DNA from: Stentor roeselii
Lineage: Eukaryota; Ciliophora; Heterotrichea; Heterotrichida; Stentoridae
Assembly: GCA_006503475.1 (NCBI GenBank)
Contig: RSEH01000296.1
Span: forward strand, 1-53,345
Length of the DNA: 53,345 bases
Direction of reading: 5' to 3'
The position numbers and the translations under genes were made by a program. Numbering within the stretch: the stretch's first letter is position 1; each line of letters begins with the position of its first letter. Positions 38,034 through 47,099 of this stretch are shown piece by piece. The notes under the pieces are model-generated. The model did not search any database and was not told the origin of the DNA. It saw nothing but the letters and a program-made list of their open reading frames with translations.

Positions 38034-40442
38034 ATGAAAAATCCAAGCATCCAAAGCCCAATCTCCATAAACCGTTCAAACTACCTTCCAGATCTTGCCC
38101 AGTCCTACTCTCCAAAGTCAAAACATTCAAACATCCTCGACTGCGGACTGACCCGTTCAGACATTTTATCTCAAGACCGAAGCAAACTGACTCTAAACCT
38201 TCTAAACAAGCGTCGTAGTAAAGACATCTCATTTTTTTACGAAAACCTGAAAAGTCCTTCATTCCCTTCAACCTTGAAAGACCTTTCAACTTGCCCCCTT
38301 CCCACAAGTCTTCCATTATTAAAAGCTCTTCTCAATTCTGAGAGTTTTCGATCAGAAAACCTTCTCAACAAAGGCCAACTTCCGACAAGTCGAAAAGAAG
38401 CAGAAAGTCTTTCTGATTGGCTTGAAGAGATGCAAGCGCATTACTTGCCTGGACTTTCAGACTTGTTGGAAAATAGATCGGCTCTTGATAGTCAAGCTTC
38501 TGAAATAATTGAAACGATTTTTGTTGCTGCTTTTAAAGAAGCTGTTAAACAAACTAGCAGTAACTGTTTGCCAAGGGCGATGATGATGTTGAAGATCTTT
38601 GAAACTCTTGCATTTGTTTGGAAAAAATCGAATTCTTCTGTTCAGAGACTTGTGGAAGAGATTAACTCGAAGAAAAATAAAGAACTTGAAAAAATTAGAG
38701 AAAATCATGAGGTGGTTGTAAGAGGTCTTAATTTGAAAATAGAAGAAATTTCTAGTCAAGTGGAAAAAATCTCGAAAACTAAAGATTTACTTGAAAATGA
38801 AACAATGATCTTGAGGAAACATCTTCTTCAGTCTTCACAAAGTCTTGAAAAGTCAAAAAATGACAGAAACCCGCCTCAACTAAGGGCTAAAGTATTCAAA
38901 AGTATTTACATTCAAACAGATGAAATCCCGAGTGATTCAGAAGACTCAAGTTCAGAAGAAGAGGTAAAAGTACCTCAAATCAACAACTCAGAAAAAGTCA
39001 TATCACGGCAAAATACAAAACTAATCGAAAAGAAAACTGAACAAATTCTTTACCTGAAGACAAAACTTCAAAGCTTCGGCTGTAGCAACACTTTTGACCC
39101 AGAAGCTCTTCATGGTTACATCTCGAAAGAATTTTGTGATTTTTACGCATGGGTTGATGGGTTTCGAGTCGCTTCAGATTACTTCAAAACAGAAAATTTT
39201 GAGAAGAAAGTTGAAGAAAATGTGATTCAAGATGTTCCTGTTTCTATTCCCATCAGCTTGACTCAGCCCCTGCCGAGATCTGAGGATAAAAAAAGGTCTT
39301 TGAAAGAAAATCGACAGTTGACTTTTAAACTTAGAAACAATATGACTGTAGCGCAACATATCACTGAGAACTCGCCGATTGAGTATATTTTAGAGCATCT
39401 TTCTCAGCAGTCATCGAATAAAATTAAGAAATTGACGAATATGACTTATAATAAGTTGTCAATGCAGATTAGCAATTATATGAATTTGTGTCTTAGTAAA
39501 GGTCTTGATTCTTTGGAGAGCTATCCTATTTTTGTTTATACGGAAATGTTTCAAAAGTATAGCATTAAACAGTTTGCTAATCGCAAGTTCAAGTCACTTG
39601 CTGCTTGTTGTATTAAACATTCAAGCTCGTCTAAAGCTCAGATTTTTCTTAGGATGATTGGAGGGGGCCAGTGCATCTCTTTGGCCTCTTTCAATCTTTT
39701 TGAATGCAAGTTAATCCTGAAGTTTTATGAGTTTATGTTTAATGATAAAACTGGAATAATTAGCGAAGCTGGTTCAATTGAGACTATTTTTTATCCAACT
39801 ATTAGAGCATTAGAATGTACGAAATTACTTGAAGGATTGATTCCTAAACATCAAATAGCTAAACTCAACAAAAGTATTGAAGAAATGTCGAAAAGTGACC
39901 CTGAGCTCATTAATTCTAAGGGATTAATTGATATTCATGCTTTTATTTTAGGGTCTATCCAGTCTTATCAGGATTATATGCAAGAAGTGCTTGATTCAAT
40001 TCAACTAGCTGCCAAGTCAATAAACGAAGAAAACTGTTTCACCCTAGGAGAAGTTAATCTCCTAATAAGAAACATCTCCAAACGAAAAACCCCTAAAAAA
40101 ATAGACCTAGACTCAGGAATCGACTTAGATCAACTAAGCAGCTTCTGCATCTCCAAAAAACTTCTAAAAATCGAAGAAGTCTCCAACTTCTTCAACGAAA
40201 AGTTCGAAATAAACATCCAAACAGTTCAAAACACAAAAGAAAAAATATCAGAAATTCTCGAAACCCTAAAAAATCCAGAAAAAACAGATCCAATAATAAC
40301 CTTAACTCTAGACGAATGGGAAAGCAAGTTAGACGACGTGATCCTGTGGTCCAAAGGTAAAAAATCACAAAAAGCAGAAAAGCTTTGGAAACTTCTGAGC
40401 AGTGAGTTCAATTTTTTGACAAGTTCCTTGAAAATTAACTAA
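38034..40442 (+). CDS. Coiled-coil protein of unknown function
   Basis: The 802-residue protein has a basic Ser-rich N-terminus (~1-85), a helical block, a coiled coil at about 205-280 (EEINSKKNKELEKIRENHE..., KISKTKDLLENETMIL), then an acidic Ser cluster (DEIPSDSEDSSSEEE, about 300-315) that looks like a casein-kinase substrate. The C-terminal half is helical with no recognised motif (IKKLTNMTYNKLSMQISNYM, MIGGGQCISLASFNLFE). Its layout resembles that of the 10949-13252 gene, but I cannot show homology. The TAA at 40440-40442 overlaps the convergent gene's stop. The strand skew flips sharply inside the gene near 40,010. Confidence 0.75.
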   Translation: MKNPSIQSPISINRSNYLPDLAQSYSPKSKHSNILDCGLTRSDILSQDRSKLTLNLLNKRRSKDISFFYENLKSPSFPSTLKDLSTCPLPTSLPLLKALLNSESFRSENLLNKGQLPTSRKEAESLSDWLEEMQAHYLPGLSDLLENRSALDSQASEIIETIFVAAFKEAVKQTSSNCLPRAMMMLKIFETLAFVWKKSNSSVQRLVEEINSKKNKELEKIRENHEVVVRGLNLKIEEISSQVEKISKTKDLLENETMILRKHLLQSSQSLEKSKNDRNPPQLRAKVFKSIYIQTDEIPSDSEDSSSEEEVKVPQINNSEKVISRQNTKLIEKKTEQILYLKTKLQSFGCSNTFDPEALHGYISKEFCDFYAWVDGFRVASDYFKTENFEKKVEENVIQDVPVSIPISLTQPLPRSEDKKRSLKENRQLTFKLRNNMTVAQHITENSPIEYILEHLSQQSSNKIKKLTNMTYNKLSMQISNYMNLCLSKGLDSLESYPIFVYTEMFQKYSIKQFANRKFKSLAACCIKHSSSSKAQIFLRMIGGGQCISLASFNLFECKLILKFYEFMFNDKTGIISEAGSIETIFYPTIRALECTKLLEGLIPKHQIAKLNKSIEEMSKSDPELINSKGLIDIHAFILGSIQSYQDYMQEVLDSIQLAAKSINEENCFTLGEVNLLIRNISKRKTPKKIDLDSGIDLDQLSSFCISKKLLKIEEVSNFFNEKFEINIQTVQNTKEKISEILETLKNPEKTDPIITLTLDEWESKLDDVILWSKGKKSQKAEKLWKLLSSEFNFLTSSLKIN

Positions 40443-41002
40443 TTAATTTTTATTTCCTTCACAAAACGCGAAGCCCAGTAACCAAGTTCAAAGTCTTCTC
40501 CAATTTGCAGGTCACATAGCAAGTCAGGGTAATAAAGTGCGATAAAAGTGTCTTTAACCACGAAGTTAAACCGAAAAAAAAGTAAAGTAATCAGAAGCCA
40601 CCCAAATCTTTTCTTAAGTTGATCAAAAGGCACTTCTGGAAGAAAGACTATGGAATATTTGTACTTCCATTCTGACTCTGGTCTCAGTACTTTAAATAAA
40701 CCGAACCAGATAGTGAAAAGATTCGTAAACCACTGGAAGGACTCTTCAAGTCTAGACTTGTGGTAAAGCGCTTCTTTTTTCTTCCAACGCTCGATTTCTG
40801 TCAGAGGTTCCATGAGAGGAAGGGTGTTTTCAAAGAAATAATGAATCATTCGTCGGTTTTTAAAGCTTTCGAGAATTGTTATACGATTTGGATGCACTGA
40901 ATAAATAGTCTTTCCGATTTTTTCAAGTTCACTGTGGGAATCAATGATTCCTTTTCGAATACCTGAACTGGGTGTGCAAAAATAGTAAGGATAATTCGAC
41001 AT
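40439..41002 (-). CDS. Protein of unknown function, one possible membrane segment
   Basis: The 187-residue protein starts MSNYPYYFCTPSSGIRKG. It has aromatic-rich helices (ESFQWFTNLFTIWFGLFKVL at about 89-108) and a hydrophobic stretch FGWLLITLLFFRFNFVV (about 133-149) that could be a membrane segment or a buried strand. No family recognised. Its stop codon TAG (complement of 40439-40441) overlaps the TAA of the opposing gene by two bases, so the four bases CTAA end both genes. The 5' side faces the homeodomain-like gene across a short divergent gap. Confidence 0.65.
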   Translation of the reverse strand: MSNYPYYFCTPSSGIRKGIIDSHSELEKIGKTIYSVHPNRITILESFKNRRMIHYFFENTLPLMEPLTEIERWKKKEALYHKSRLEESFQWFTNLFTIWFGLFKVLRPESEWKYKYSIVFLPEVPFDQLKKRFGWLLITLLFFRFNFVVKDTFIALYYPDLLCDLQIGEDFELGYWASRFVKEIKIN

Positions 41003-41084
41003 GACTGAAAAATATTAAAATTCAAAGTAGTTCTTTTTTGATTCCATGATTTTTACTCACATTACTTATATTTTGCACTTTACT

Positions 41085-41522
41085 ATGAAAACCCGGCCAC
41101 TTTTACCAAGAATTCAAACAAAACAGGAAAAAATCTCAGAAGAAGGAAAAGATTCAAGTTTAGAGACTGAGAACTCTTATTCGACTTCTTTGAGGAATAA
41201 GAAAAAACTGAGAAGAGAGCGGAAAAACAATGAACAAGTTTTAGTTTTAATTGAAATGTACAACCAAAATAATGAGTGGACTAAAGAACAAGTCGCTTTC
41301 CTTGCTGAGAAAACTGGCTTGAGTCAGGCACAGGTCTATAAATGGGGATGGGACTATAAGAAAAAGTTGAAAAGGGTTGCAAGTCGAGTAAACGCTGCTG
41401 AATTATTTTGTGATGAAGTGTTGGCTCCAAGCGAAATTGACTTGGAGATCAATGAGATTCAGAAAGGGTATAAAAAGAACTGGACTTTTCAGCATTTTGC
41501 TGAATTTGTTAGTTTAAATTAA
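41085..41522 (+). CDS. Homeodomain-like DNA-binding protein
   Basis: From the ATG at 41085 the protein has 145 residues; an in-frame ATG at 41046 would add a hydrophobic 13-residue prefix and is less likely. Residues about 35-95 read as a homeodomain-type three-helix unit. There is a basic arm (NKKKLRRERKNNEQ), helix 1 (VLVLIEMYNQN), W in NNEWTKEQVAFLAEKTGLS, and a recognition helix QVYKWGWDYKKKLKR. This parallels the family's QV-x-x-W-F-x-N-x-R-x-K with W conserved but the following F replaced by G and Asn by Asp. The protein is otherwise acidic. A sequence-specific transcription factor is the most likely role (inference). Myb/SANT is an alternative fold. Confidence 0.6.
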   Translation: MKTRPLLPRIQTKQEKISEEGKDSSLETENSYSTSLRNKKKLRRERKNNEQVLVLIEMYNQNNEWTKEQVAFLAEKTGLSQAQVYKWGWDYKKKLKRVASRVNAAELFCDEVLAPSEIDLEINEIQKGYKKNWTFQHFAEFVSLN

Positions 41523-41763
41523 CTAGTTGGATTAACTGAAATTTGGTTTGGTTTGTTTTAAGGATTGAGGTTGTGAAGGTGATTTTTATTTCTTATATTT
41601 GGTTGAGTTTCATTACATTTTTGACATACTAATAACCGATCCAATAATCAACCTCTATTCATTCTATCAAAATAGATGACTGGTTGTCATGAAACTAAGA
41701 ATCTAAAAATTAAGCAGTTCTTTCCTTAGTTTTCACAATTCTTTATTATCTATTTGCAATCTT

Positions 41764-42132
41764 TTAAAAGTACTTCCTGGGTTTCTTCAATATTGGCTTG
41801 AGAGGTTTTTTTTCTAAATTGATGCAAGGCAAAGTAACAGCAGCAGGCAACTGAACTTCTTTTTCTTCAATTCTCGGATGTTTTGCCTCTTCAGTTTGTT
41901 TAACCCTACGTTTTTTTTCCTTCTTTCCTTTAGTCTTTTCTCTTTTTTTGGGTTCGACTGGTGGTTTTTCAGTATTTTTATCAGAGAGAAAAGTCGAATC
42001 CTCGATTTCCGGTTTTTCAGATTTGACTTCAATGATTTCATAAACTTCTTTCGGAGTTTCTTTGATTTCCTCGATTTCTTCTTGCTTCATGATTCCGAGG
42101 CACTTCCTGATTCCTTGAAATAATTTTATCAT
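41764..42132 (-). CDS. Small Lys/Glu-rich protein, probably disordered
   Basis: The 122-residue frame begins MIKLFQGIRKCLGIMKQEE. An acidic stretch (EEIEEIKETPKEVYEIIEVKSEKPEIED) is followed by a basic segment (KKREKTKGKKEKKRRVK, NLS-like) and a tail ending KPILKKPRKYF. It is low-complexity, and both other frames are open in part, so coding status is only moderately supported. The ATG follows a short leader. No family recognised. Confidence 0.45.
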   Translation of the reverse strand: MIKLFQGIRKCLGIMKQEEIEEIKETPKEVYEIIEVKSEKPEIEDSTFLSDKNTEKPPVEPKKREKTKGKKEKKRRVKQTEEAKHPRIEEKEVQLPAAVTLPCINLEKKPLKPILKKPRKYF

Positions 42133-42562
42133 TTTTATTTAAAGTTCAAATTCTATCTTCTTTGAGTTCTTGAATGAGAAGGATGAGAATTTCTGTTAAA
42201 TGAATTGAAGACTATGTAAAAATCCAATAAGACTATTGTTTAATCCATTTTTTAACACCTTGTTGTTAACCTAAAAATTTACCTTAAATCTGCTCAAATA
42301 AGTAAAATTTTCTCAGGGTGTTAAAAATAATCGATTTCTAAAACTATAAAAATTTTACAAAGATATAAAAATGTTGAATGTAACGTTGATTAAGCTAGAT
42401 GAAAATGGAATCTTTTATAAATGTAACCTTAATAAAAAAATCCAAATTTCCACAAATTCCTTCCCATCACCCTAAACCTGACTCAAAACCTCCAAATTCC
42501 AAGATTTTCCAGAAATCACTAAAACCTCTTCAAAACCCACCAACCTCTCCACCCAAATAAAA
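42133..42562. other. Intergenic stretch with C/A-rich leader
   Basis: The first 300 bp are AT-rich and featureless. From about 42440 to the ATG at 42563 the + strand is strongly C/A-rich and nearly G-free (CCTTCCCATCACC..., CCACCAACCTCTCCACCC), like other leaders here. No RNA gene seen. Confidence 0.5.
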
Positions 42563-43636
42563 ATGAACAGTCACGACGAGAACAGAGAAGAAAACAACAC
42601 CCTGGACTCAGCAGTGTAATCCTCACTCAGCGCAATCGAGAAGTTAAAAGCTCAAAACGAAAAACTTCGAAATGAGCTGAAAGTTCTAAGCCGAGCCCTT
42701 GACGAGACTCTAGAAAAGCAAAAAAAACAAGACCGAAAAAAAGCTCGAGTTCCAGTCCGTGAAGAAGGAAACAACGAGACTGAAAAAGAGATCCAAGCAG
42801 CATTCGCTAAGATCAACAAGTACAAAAAAGACATCGCGAACATGAAAAAACAACTTGATGGGAACTTAAACGAAGCAAGAATCACTGACTTAGAGAACCA
42901 GTCCAGGTACTTAACAAAGCGAATCCAAGAACTGGAAACTGAAAACTCAGCCCTTCAAAAAATCGAGAGAGAACAGAAAAAAGCCTTGGATATCGCAAGT
43001 AACGCCCAAGGGTACCCTGAGAAACTTGACTCTTTACGAACAGAAATCAAGACGTTGAAGGACAAGTACCGAGAACTTCAACAGAAACAGAAACAAGATG
43101 AAAAGGTTCTCAAGGAACAACATGAAAAATGCGTTGACCTTGAAGAAAAATGCAGAAAACTCAAGGGAATCATTAGGCAGAAGAAAAATGAGGAAGATGA
43201 ACCGAAAGTCCCGGAAGTCACTGAAAAGGATATTCAGGAACTTGAGGATAAAATAAAAGAAACTGAGCAGAAGAAGAAGGAAGAAGAAAGGAAATTGAAG
43301 AAAAGAATAAAAGACTTGGAAAATCAGATAAATGACAGCAAGCATAATATTAATATGCTTAATGTTAAACTTAAGGAAAAGGACCAAGAGTGCAGATTAA
43401 GCGTTTTGAAGATAAAGGAACTGAAAAGAGCTGTGAGACATAATCAATTGAAACCTCTGCCTAAGGCTCCACATCGAAATGATGAAGTCAAATCACATGA
43501 GAGTGAGTTTAGCAACTTGAGAAATGAAAGTGAAAGTAACAACTCGAAAAATGAACCAGTTGAGAGAAAACCTGTGAATAAGAAAAGGTCGAGTTCTTCG
43601 AGTTCTTCAAAGAAATCAAGTAGCAGTGATAGATAG
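42563..43636 (+). CDS. Coiled-coil protein, two exons
   Basis: Exons 42563-42615 and 42631-43636 join across a 15-nt intron into 352 residues. The short acidic N-terminus (MNSHDENREENNTLDSA) leads into an almost unbroken coiled coil from about residue 20 to 305, rich in Lys, Glu and Gln (KKQKQDEKVLKEQHEKCVDL, EEDKIKETEQKKKEEERKLK-like). A Ser/Lys tail follows (KKRSSSSSSSKKSSSSD). Without splicing, the ATG frame ends at TAA after 18 codons. A structural or basal-body role is possible but unsupported. The next gene starts 58 nt after its TAG. Confidence 0.8.
42616..42630 (+). other. 15-nt spliceosomal intron
   Basis: Reads GTAATCCTCACTCAG, phase 2 (GCA-GT joined to C-GCA). Unspliced, the frame meets TAA one base in. 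Confidence 0.85.
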
Positions 43637-43694
43637 TTCTTTATTAAACATTTCAGATAAGTTCATAGAAATAATGACTCTCTTCTTTATAAGC

Positions 43695-44396
43695 ATGGAA
43701 AAAGATGACTCTGTGGAAGAAGAAATAACCAGGTCTAAATTCGATAATCTTCCGAATTACTTCCTTAACCTGACACCTTCAAAAGGAAAATTTCGTCCTT
43801 TTGACCTTTCTTTGACCTTCCACAAGGAAAAATCGATTCCTTTCACCCTATCTTCGCCGAAGTCTTCAGTTTTCGATCGTTTAATTTCAGATGTGAACCG
43901 AAGAACAACAACAAATCTTAAAATTCAAAACTACCGCCTTACCCTTGAGCAAGAATACGAAAAATCATTCTTAAGCCCTGCAAGACTTTCAAAGGAAAAC
44001 GAGAAAAATTTACTGGAACGACTTGAACTCGACAATGAAAGAAGAAAAGAAAATTCTTTAAAACTCGAAAAATTCAAAGAAGATCAAAAAAGTCCAAAAA
44101 TCTCTTCAAAACCTTGGCCTTCACAAAAAACAGAAGAAGTCATTTCTCGACTTTTCACAGATAAACGTTCCGAGTACCAGAAACGAGAAGAAACCCGCTG
44201 CAAGAACATAGAACAAGAAAATAAAGAACTAAAAAAAATTCTTCAACTTCGCCACCCAACTCGAAGATTAGACCATGAAAGAATAAACAAAATCGCTCAG
44301 ACTTCTCCAAAATGTAAACATTTTTCAATTCAACTCTCTCCATCACAACTAAACAAAAGCAAGTCTCACTCAAGTCTCAAGTTTCAAAAACCCTAA
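43695..44396 (+). CDS. Charged helical protein of unknown function
   Basis: From the ATG at 43695 (MEKDDSVEEE) the protein has 233 residues. The frame is open further 5' with an ATG at 43674, and reaches back into the previous gene's end. An acidic start is followed by a Ser/Pro-containing segment, then charged helices (ENEKNLLERLELDNERRKEN, KRSEYQKREETRCKNIEQEN) and a basic Ser-rich tail (KSKSHSSLKFQKP). No family recognised. Its 3' side faces the large leucine-rich-repeat gene, with a 33-bp tandem duplication in the gap. Confidence 0.65.
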   Translation: MEKDDSVEEEITRSKFDNLPNYFLNLTPSKGKFRPFDLSLTFHKEKSIPFTLSSPKSSVFDRLISDVNRRTTTNLKIQNYRLTLEQEYEKSFLSPARLSKENEKNLLERLELDNERRKENSLKLEKFKEDQKSPKISSKPWPSQKTEEVISRLFTDKRSEYQKREETRCKNIEQENKELKKILQLRHPTRRLDHERINKIAQTSPKCKHFSIQLSPSQLNKSKSHSSLKFQKP

Positions 44397-44418
44397 AACA
44401 ACCCAATTTCAATCTTTT

Positions 44419-44480
44419 CTTAAAATCGAAATTAAATTTTTTCACAATTTCCTTAAAATCGAAATTAAATTTTTTCACAA
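44419..44480. repeat. Tandem duplication (33-bp period) at a convergent gene junction
   Basis: CTTAAAATCGAAATTAAATT plus TTTTCACAA is present at 44419-44447 and again, identical over 29 bp, at 44452-44480. The right copy contains the TGA stop and last codon of the minus-strand LRR gene; the left copy repeats them downstream. It parallels the 48-bp triplication at 9964. Confidence 0.9.
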
Positions 44481-47054
44481 GTTCGCCTTCTTCTCTTTAA
44501 ACTCTTTCTGAGCATTAAGCGGTAGTAGATCAATAAGTCTAGGAATAGTATTCGACAAGATGACTGAAAGATGAGTCTTCTCATCCGGCTTCTCTTTAGA
44601 AACCGGGTCAGGGACCTTTGCCATGTCAGCGACTCTGCTGAAAGCTTCAAGAAATTCAACGAAAGTCATCTGATAATGACGGTCAACGTCGAGTTCTTGC
44701 ACCTGGGTCATCATTGCGAGGTTAAAAGCCAGACAAATCTCTCTTACAGTGAAACTTTCATTGATCAGGTCAGAAGACATGACGATGCTTTCAAATTCAG
44801 ATAAACACATGAATGGCTTTTGGCCTGGCTTTACTTTTCGCACTGAGTATCTTCCGTAGATGTTTTTTAATAGAAGACGGTGAGATTTAAGTACCAAGTC
44901 GCATGGCTCGTTTATATAACGATCGAAACGCCATTTGTCTGATATTAGATGAGAAAGGTGAGGGAAGATGTTTTGTTCCATCAACATTTGAACTGATTCT
45001 ACGTAGGTCACTGCTTGGCCGGACTTGTAGTATTTGTCTAATGCGATTCGAACTAGGATCTCCATGAATTGGAAACGGACTAAAGCGTTTGGGGGACTTC
45101 GGGGGTTACGGACTTCAGAGTAAAGAGCACCTTTCATGTGGAAGTCTAAGTCGGAAAGACGGAAACTTGAATCTACTATTTTTGCCTCGTTGCACAGGTC
45201 CGTAAAAACCATCTGTCCAATAGACCAGATTTCTCCAGAAGGACTAACAGACGAGTAATACTTATAAATTTCTTTGATAGTTTTATAAATCCCAGAAAAA
45301 TAATTTTTAATAGCCTGCAATTCATAAGGATCCTTAACAACCCTAGGTATCCTCGAATGTGCCCAGTCATACTCAAAGCACTTAGCAATTAAATCCGAGT
45401 TATCAAATCGATAGTCCTTAAAAATACTAATAGGAATTCCCCATTCTTTCTTCTTAGCAATATGCAAGTACTTCCCTCGAGGCACTCTCGGTTTCAAAGG
45501 AGGTCCAGAATCAACAGAGAGCCAATCAGGACCTTTTGGGTTATTTTCAATTAAATTCACCTGATTAATTTCAAGTTTAACAGTTTTAGCATCATGTACC
45601 TGGAACTCTTTTTCAAAAACATCAGGCAAAGCCTGAAACAATTCTTTCGCGTTAAGTTTTAATTCACCATCATGAGTAAAAACAAAGTGAAACTTTCCAG
45701 GAGGACACATTTTCAAAAGCCGATACTTTCCATCTTCCTTTTCCATAAGTTCTCCATCAAACTCTTCAAATCCAAAGTGAATATAAAGCGGATCCACCGC
45801 ATCACCTTCCCATAAGAACTCAACTTGATTCCATCTTTCACAAAGCCAGCAGTTGCTACAAGGTCTCCAGGAAAGATACTTGTTAACTCTACTAATTCCT
45901 AAAATTCTTTTAAACCGATGGGCAGATGTGGGTCTTCTCTCGTCATTCGGTAAAAGAAAGCCAAGATCATCAACAGTTCCGAAATTTCCACTTACGTGAA
46001 GACCGAGAAGTTCATGATTATGACTTAAGCCCTGCCCGATTGTTTCGATGTCTGTTGTAGAGAAGGCGTTGTGGGAAATGTCAAGGTGGATTAAAGATTT
46101 GTTTTGTTTTAATGAATCGCCTAAGTCTTTTGAACAGTTTGACTCACTTGGAGAGGATAATGCGTTCCAGGACAGGTCGAGAACTCGTAAAGATTTGTTG
46201 AAAGATAATGATTTGCATAACTTTTTCGCTTTTTCTCCTCGGATGTTGTTCCAGTGAAGGTCGAGACGTTGGATTGATTGGTTTAATTTTAAGAATTTTG
46301 ATAGTTGCTTGTTGCCTTCTAAGAGATTTTTTGCTAGGTTTACTTCTAAAATGCAGGCACTTCGGACTAAGGCTTTGCAGACTATTTTGCAGTTTTCGTC
46401 TTTCATTTGGAGTCCTTCGAGTTTTAGGACTTTTAGGATTGATTGTCGGGAATTTATTATGCTGTGGATTTGGGTGAAGTTTTGCTTGTGAAGCTTGTTG
46501 TTTGAGAAGTTTAGTTCAACCAGTTTCTCCGGAGAAATCTTATCCAAGATCCTCTTAGCTCCATTTTCAGTGAGTCGATTATCATTCATATCAAGTTTCT
46601 TAACAGGAATCCCACTGATTCCCTCAGAAAAAGCTTCAGCATAATTATCCCCCATTCCATACATGCCGATTTCAAATATATTCGTCTTTCCCTTGGCCTT
46701 GACAATTCCCATAGGAACAGGCGATAGATGTTTTTCATTAACTTTCTGCAAGTAAGAGTTAATCGGTGTGTTTTGCGATTCAAAAGACAAACTCTGAAGT
46801 CGATGAATGTTTCTAAAACTATCAATATAGTCCATTTTCGCTCTAGTCCCAACCAAAACATCAATTTTTGATCCTCTAGGCAAGGACCTTCCCCTAGATT
46901 CAGGAAACATCTGAATCGACTGAACCTCCGGGTCCGTTAAAGTCGATTTCACCTTGACTTGAGTCCTTTCAAAGATCGAAGACGGAGGAACTTCACTTTT
47001 TGACTTCCTTTTCGTATTCTTCGGGCGATTCGGAGGTTTTTTTCCTTTTCCCAT
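44475..47054 (-). CDS. Leucine-rich-repeat protein with C-terminal EF-hand-like region
   Basis: The 859-residue protein starts with a basic tail (MGKGKKPPNRPKNTKRKSK). After a linker, ribonuclease-inhibitor-type leucine-rich repeats run from about 150 to 350 (LNFSNNKL, LEVNLAKNLLEGN, RLDLHWNNIRGEKA, VLDLSWNALSS, HLDISHNAFS). A Cys-containing segment (CSNCWLCERW) leads into a beta-sandwich-like stretch VEFLWEGDAVDPLYIHFGF. The helical C-terminal part includes EF-hand-like sequence (ELDVDRHYQMTFVEFLEAFSRV). Such LRR-plus-C-terminal proteins occur in ciliated protists, and a ciliary or cortical role is a reasonable guess. Complete, no introns; ends in TGA. CK1 lies 45 nt upstream on the same strand. 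Two strand-skew resets fall inside it (near 45,200 and 46,510). Confidence 0.8.
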   Translation of the reverse strand: MGKGKKPPNRPKNTKRKSKSEVPPSSIFERTQVKVKSTLTDPEVQSIQMFPESRGRSLPRGSKIDVLVGTRAKMDYIDSFRNIHRLQSLSFESQNTPINSYLQKVNEKHLSPVPMGIVKAKGKTNIFEIGMYGMGDNYAEAFSEGISGIPVKKLDMNDNRLTENGAKRILDKISPEKLVELNFSNNKLHKQNFTQIHSIINSRQSILKVLKLEGLQMKDENCKIVCKALVRSACILEVNLAKNLLEGNKQLSKFLKLNQSIQRLDLHWNNIRGEKAKKLCKSLSFNKSLRVLDLSWNALSSPSESNCSKDLGDSLKQNKSLIHLDISHNAFSTTDIETIGQGLSHNHELLGLHVSGNFGTVDDLGFLLPNDERRPTSAHRFKRILGISRVNKYLSWRPCSNCWLCERWNQVEFLWEGDAVDPLYIHFGFEEFDGELMEKEDGKYRLLKMCPPGKFHFVFTHDGELKLNAKELFQALPDVFEKEFQVHDAKTVKLEINQVNLIENNPKGPDWLSVDSGPPLKPRVPRGKYLHIAKKKEWGIPISIFKDYRFDNSDLIAKCFEYDWAHSRIPRVVKDPYELQAIKNYFSGIYKTIKEIYKYYSSVSPSGEIWSIGQMVFTDLCNEAKIVDSSFRLSDLDFHMKGALYSEVRNPRSPPNALVRFQFMEILVRIALDKYYKSGQAVTYVESVQMLMEQNIFPHLSHLISDKWRFDRYINEPCDLVLKSHRLLLKNIYGRYSVRKVKPGQKPFMCLSEFESIVMSSDLINESFTVREICLAFNLAMMTQVQELDVDRHYQMTFVEFLEAFSRVADMAKVPDPVSKEKPDEKTHLSVILSNTIPRLIDLLPLNAQKEFKEKKANL

Positions 47055-47099
47055 TTAACTAAAATGAATTCTTAAATGAATCTAAAAACAGTTAAAAAT

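Noticed and set aside
42652-43387. Phe/Leu/Ser-rich minus-strand frames suggesting membrane proteins
   Set aside because: They are shadows of Lys/Glu-rich coiled coil on the plus strand. The same applies to frames opposite other coiled-coil genes, such as 23525-23761 and 28713-28949.
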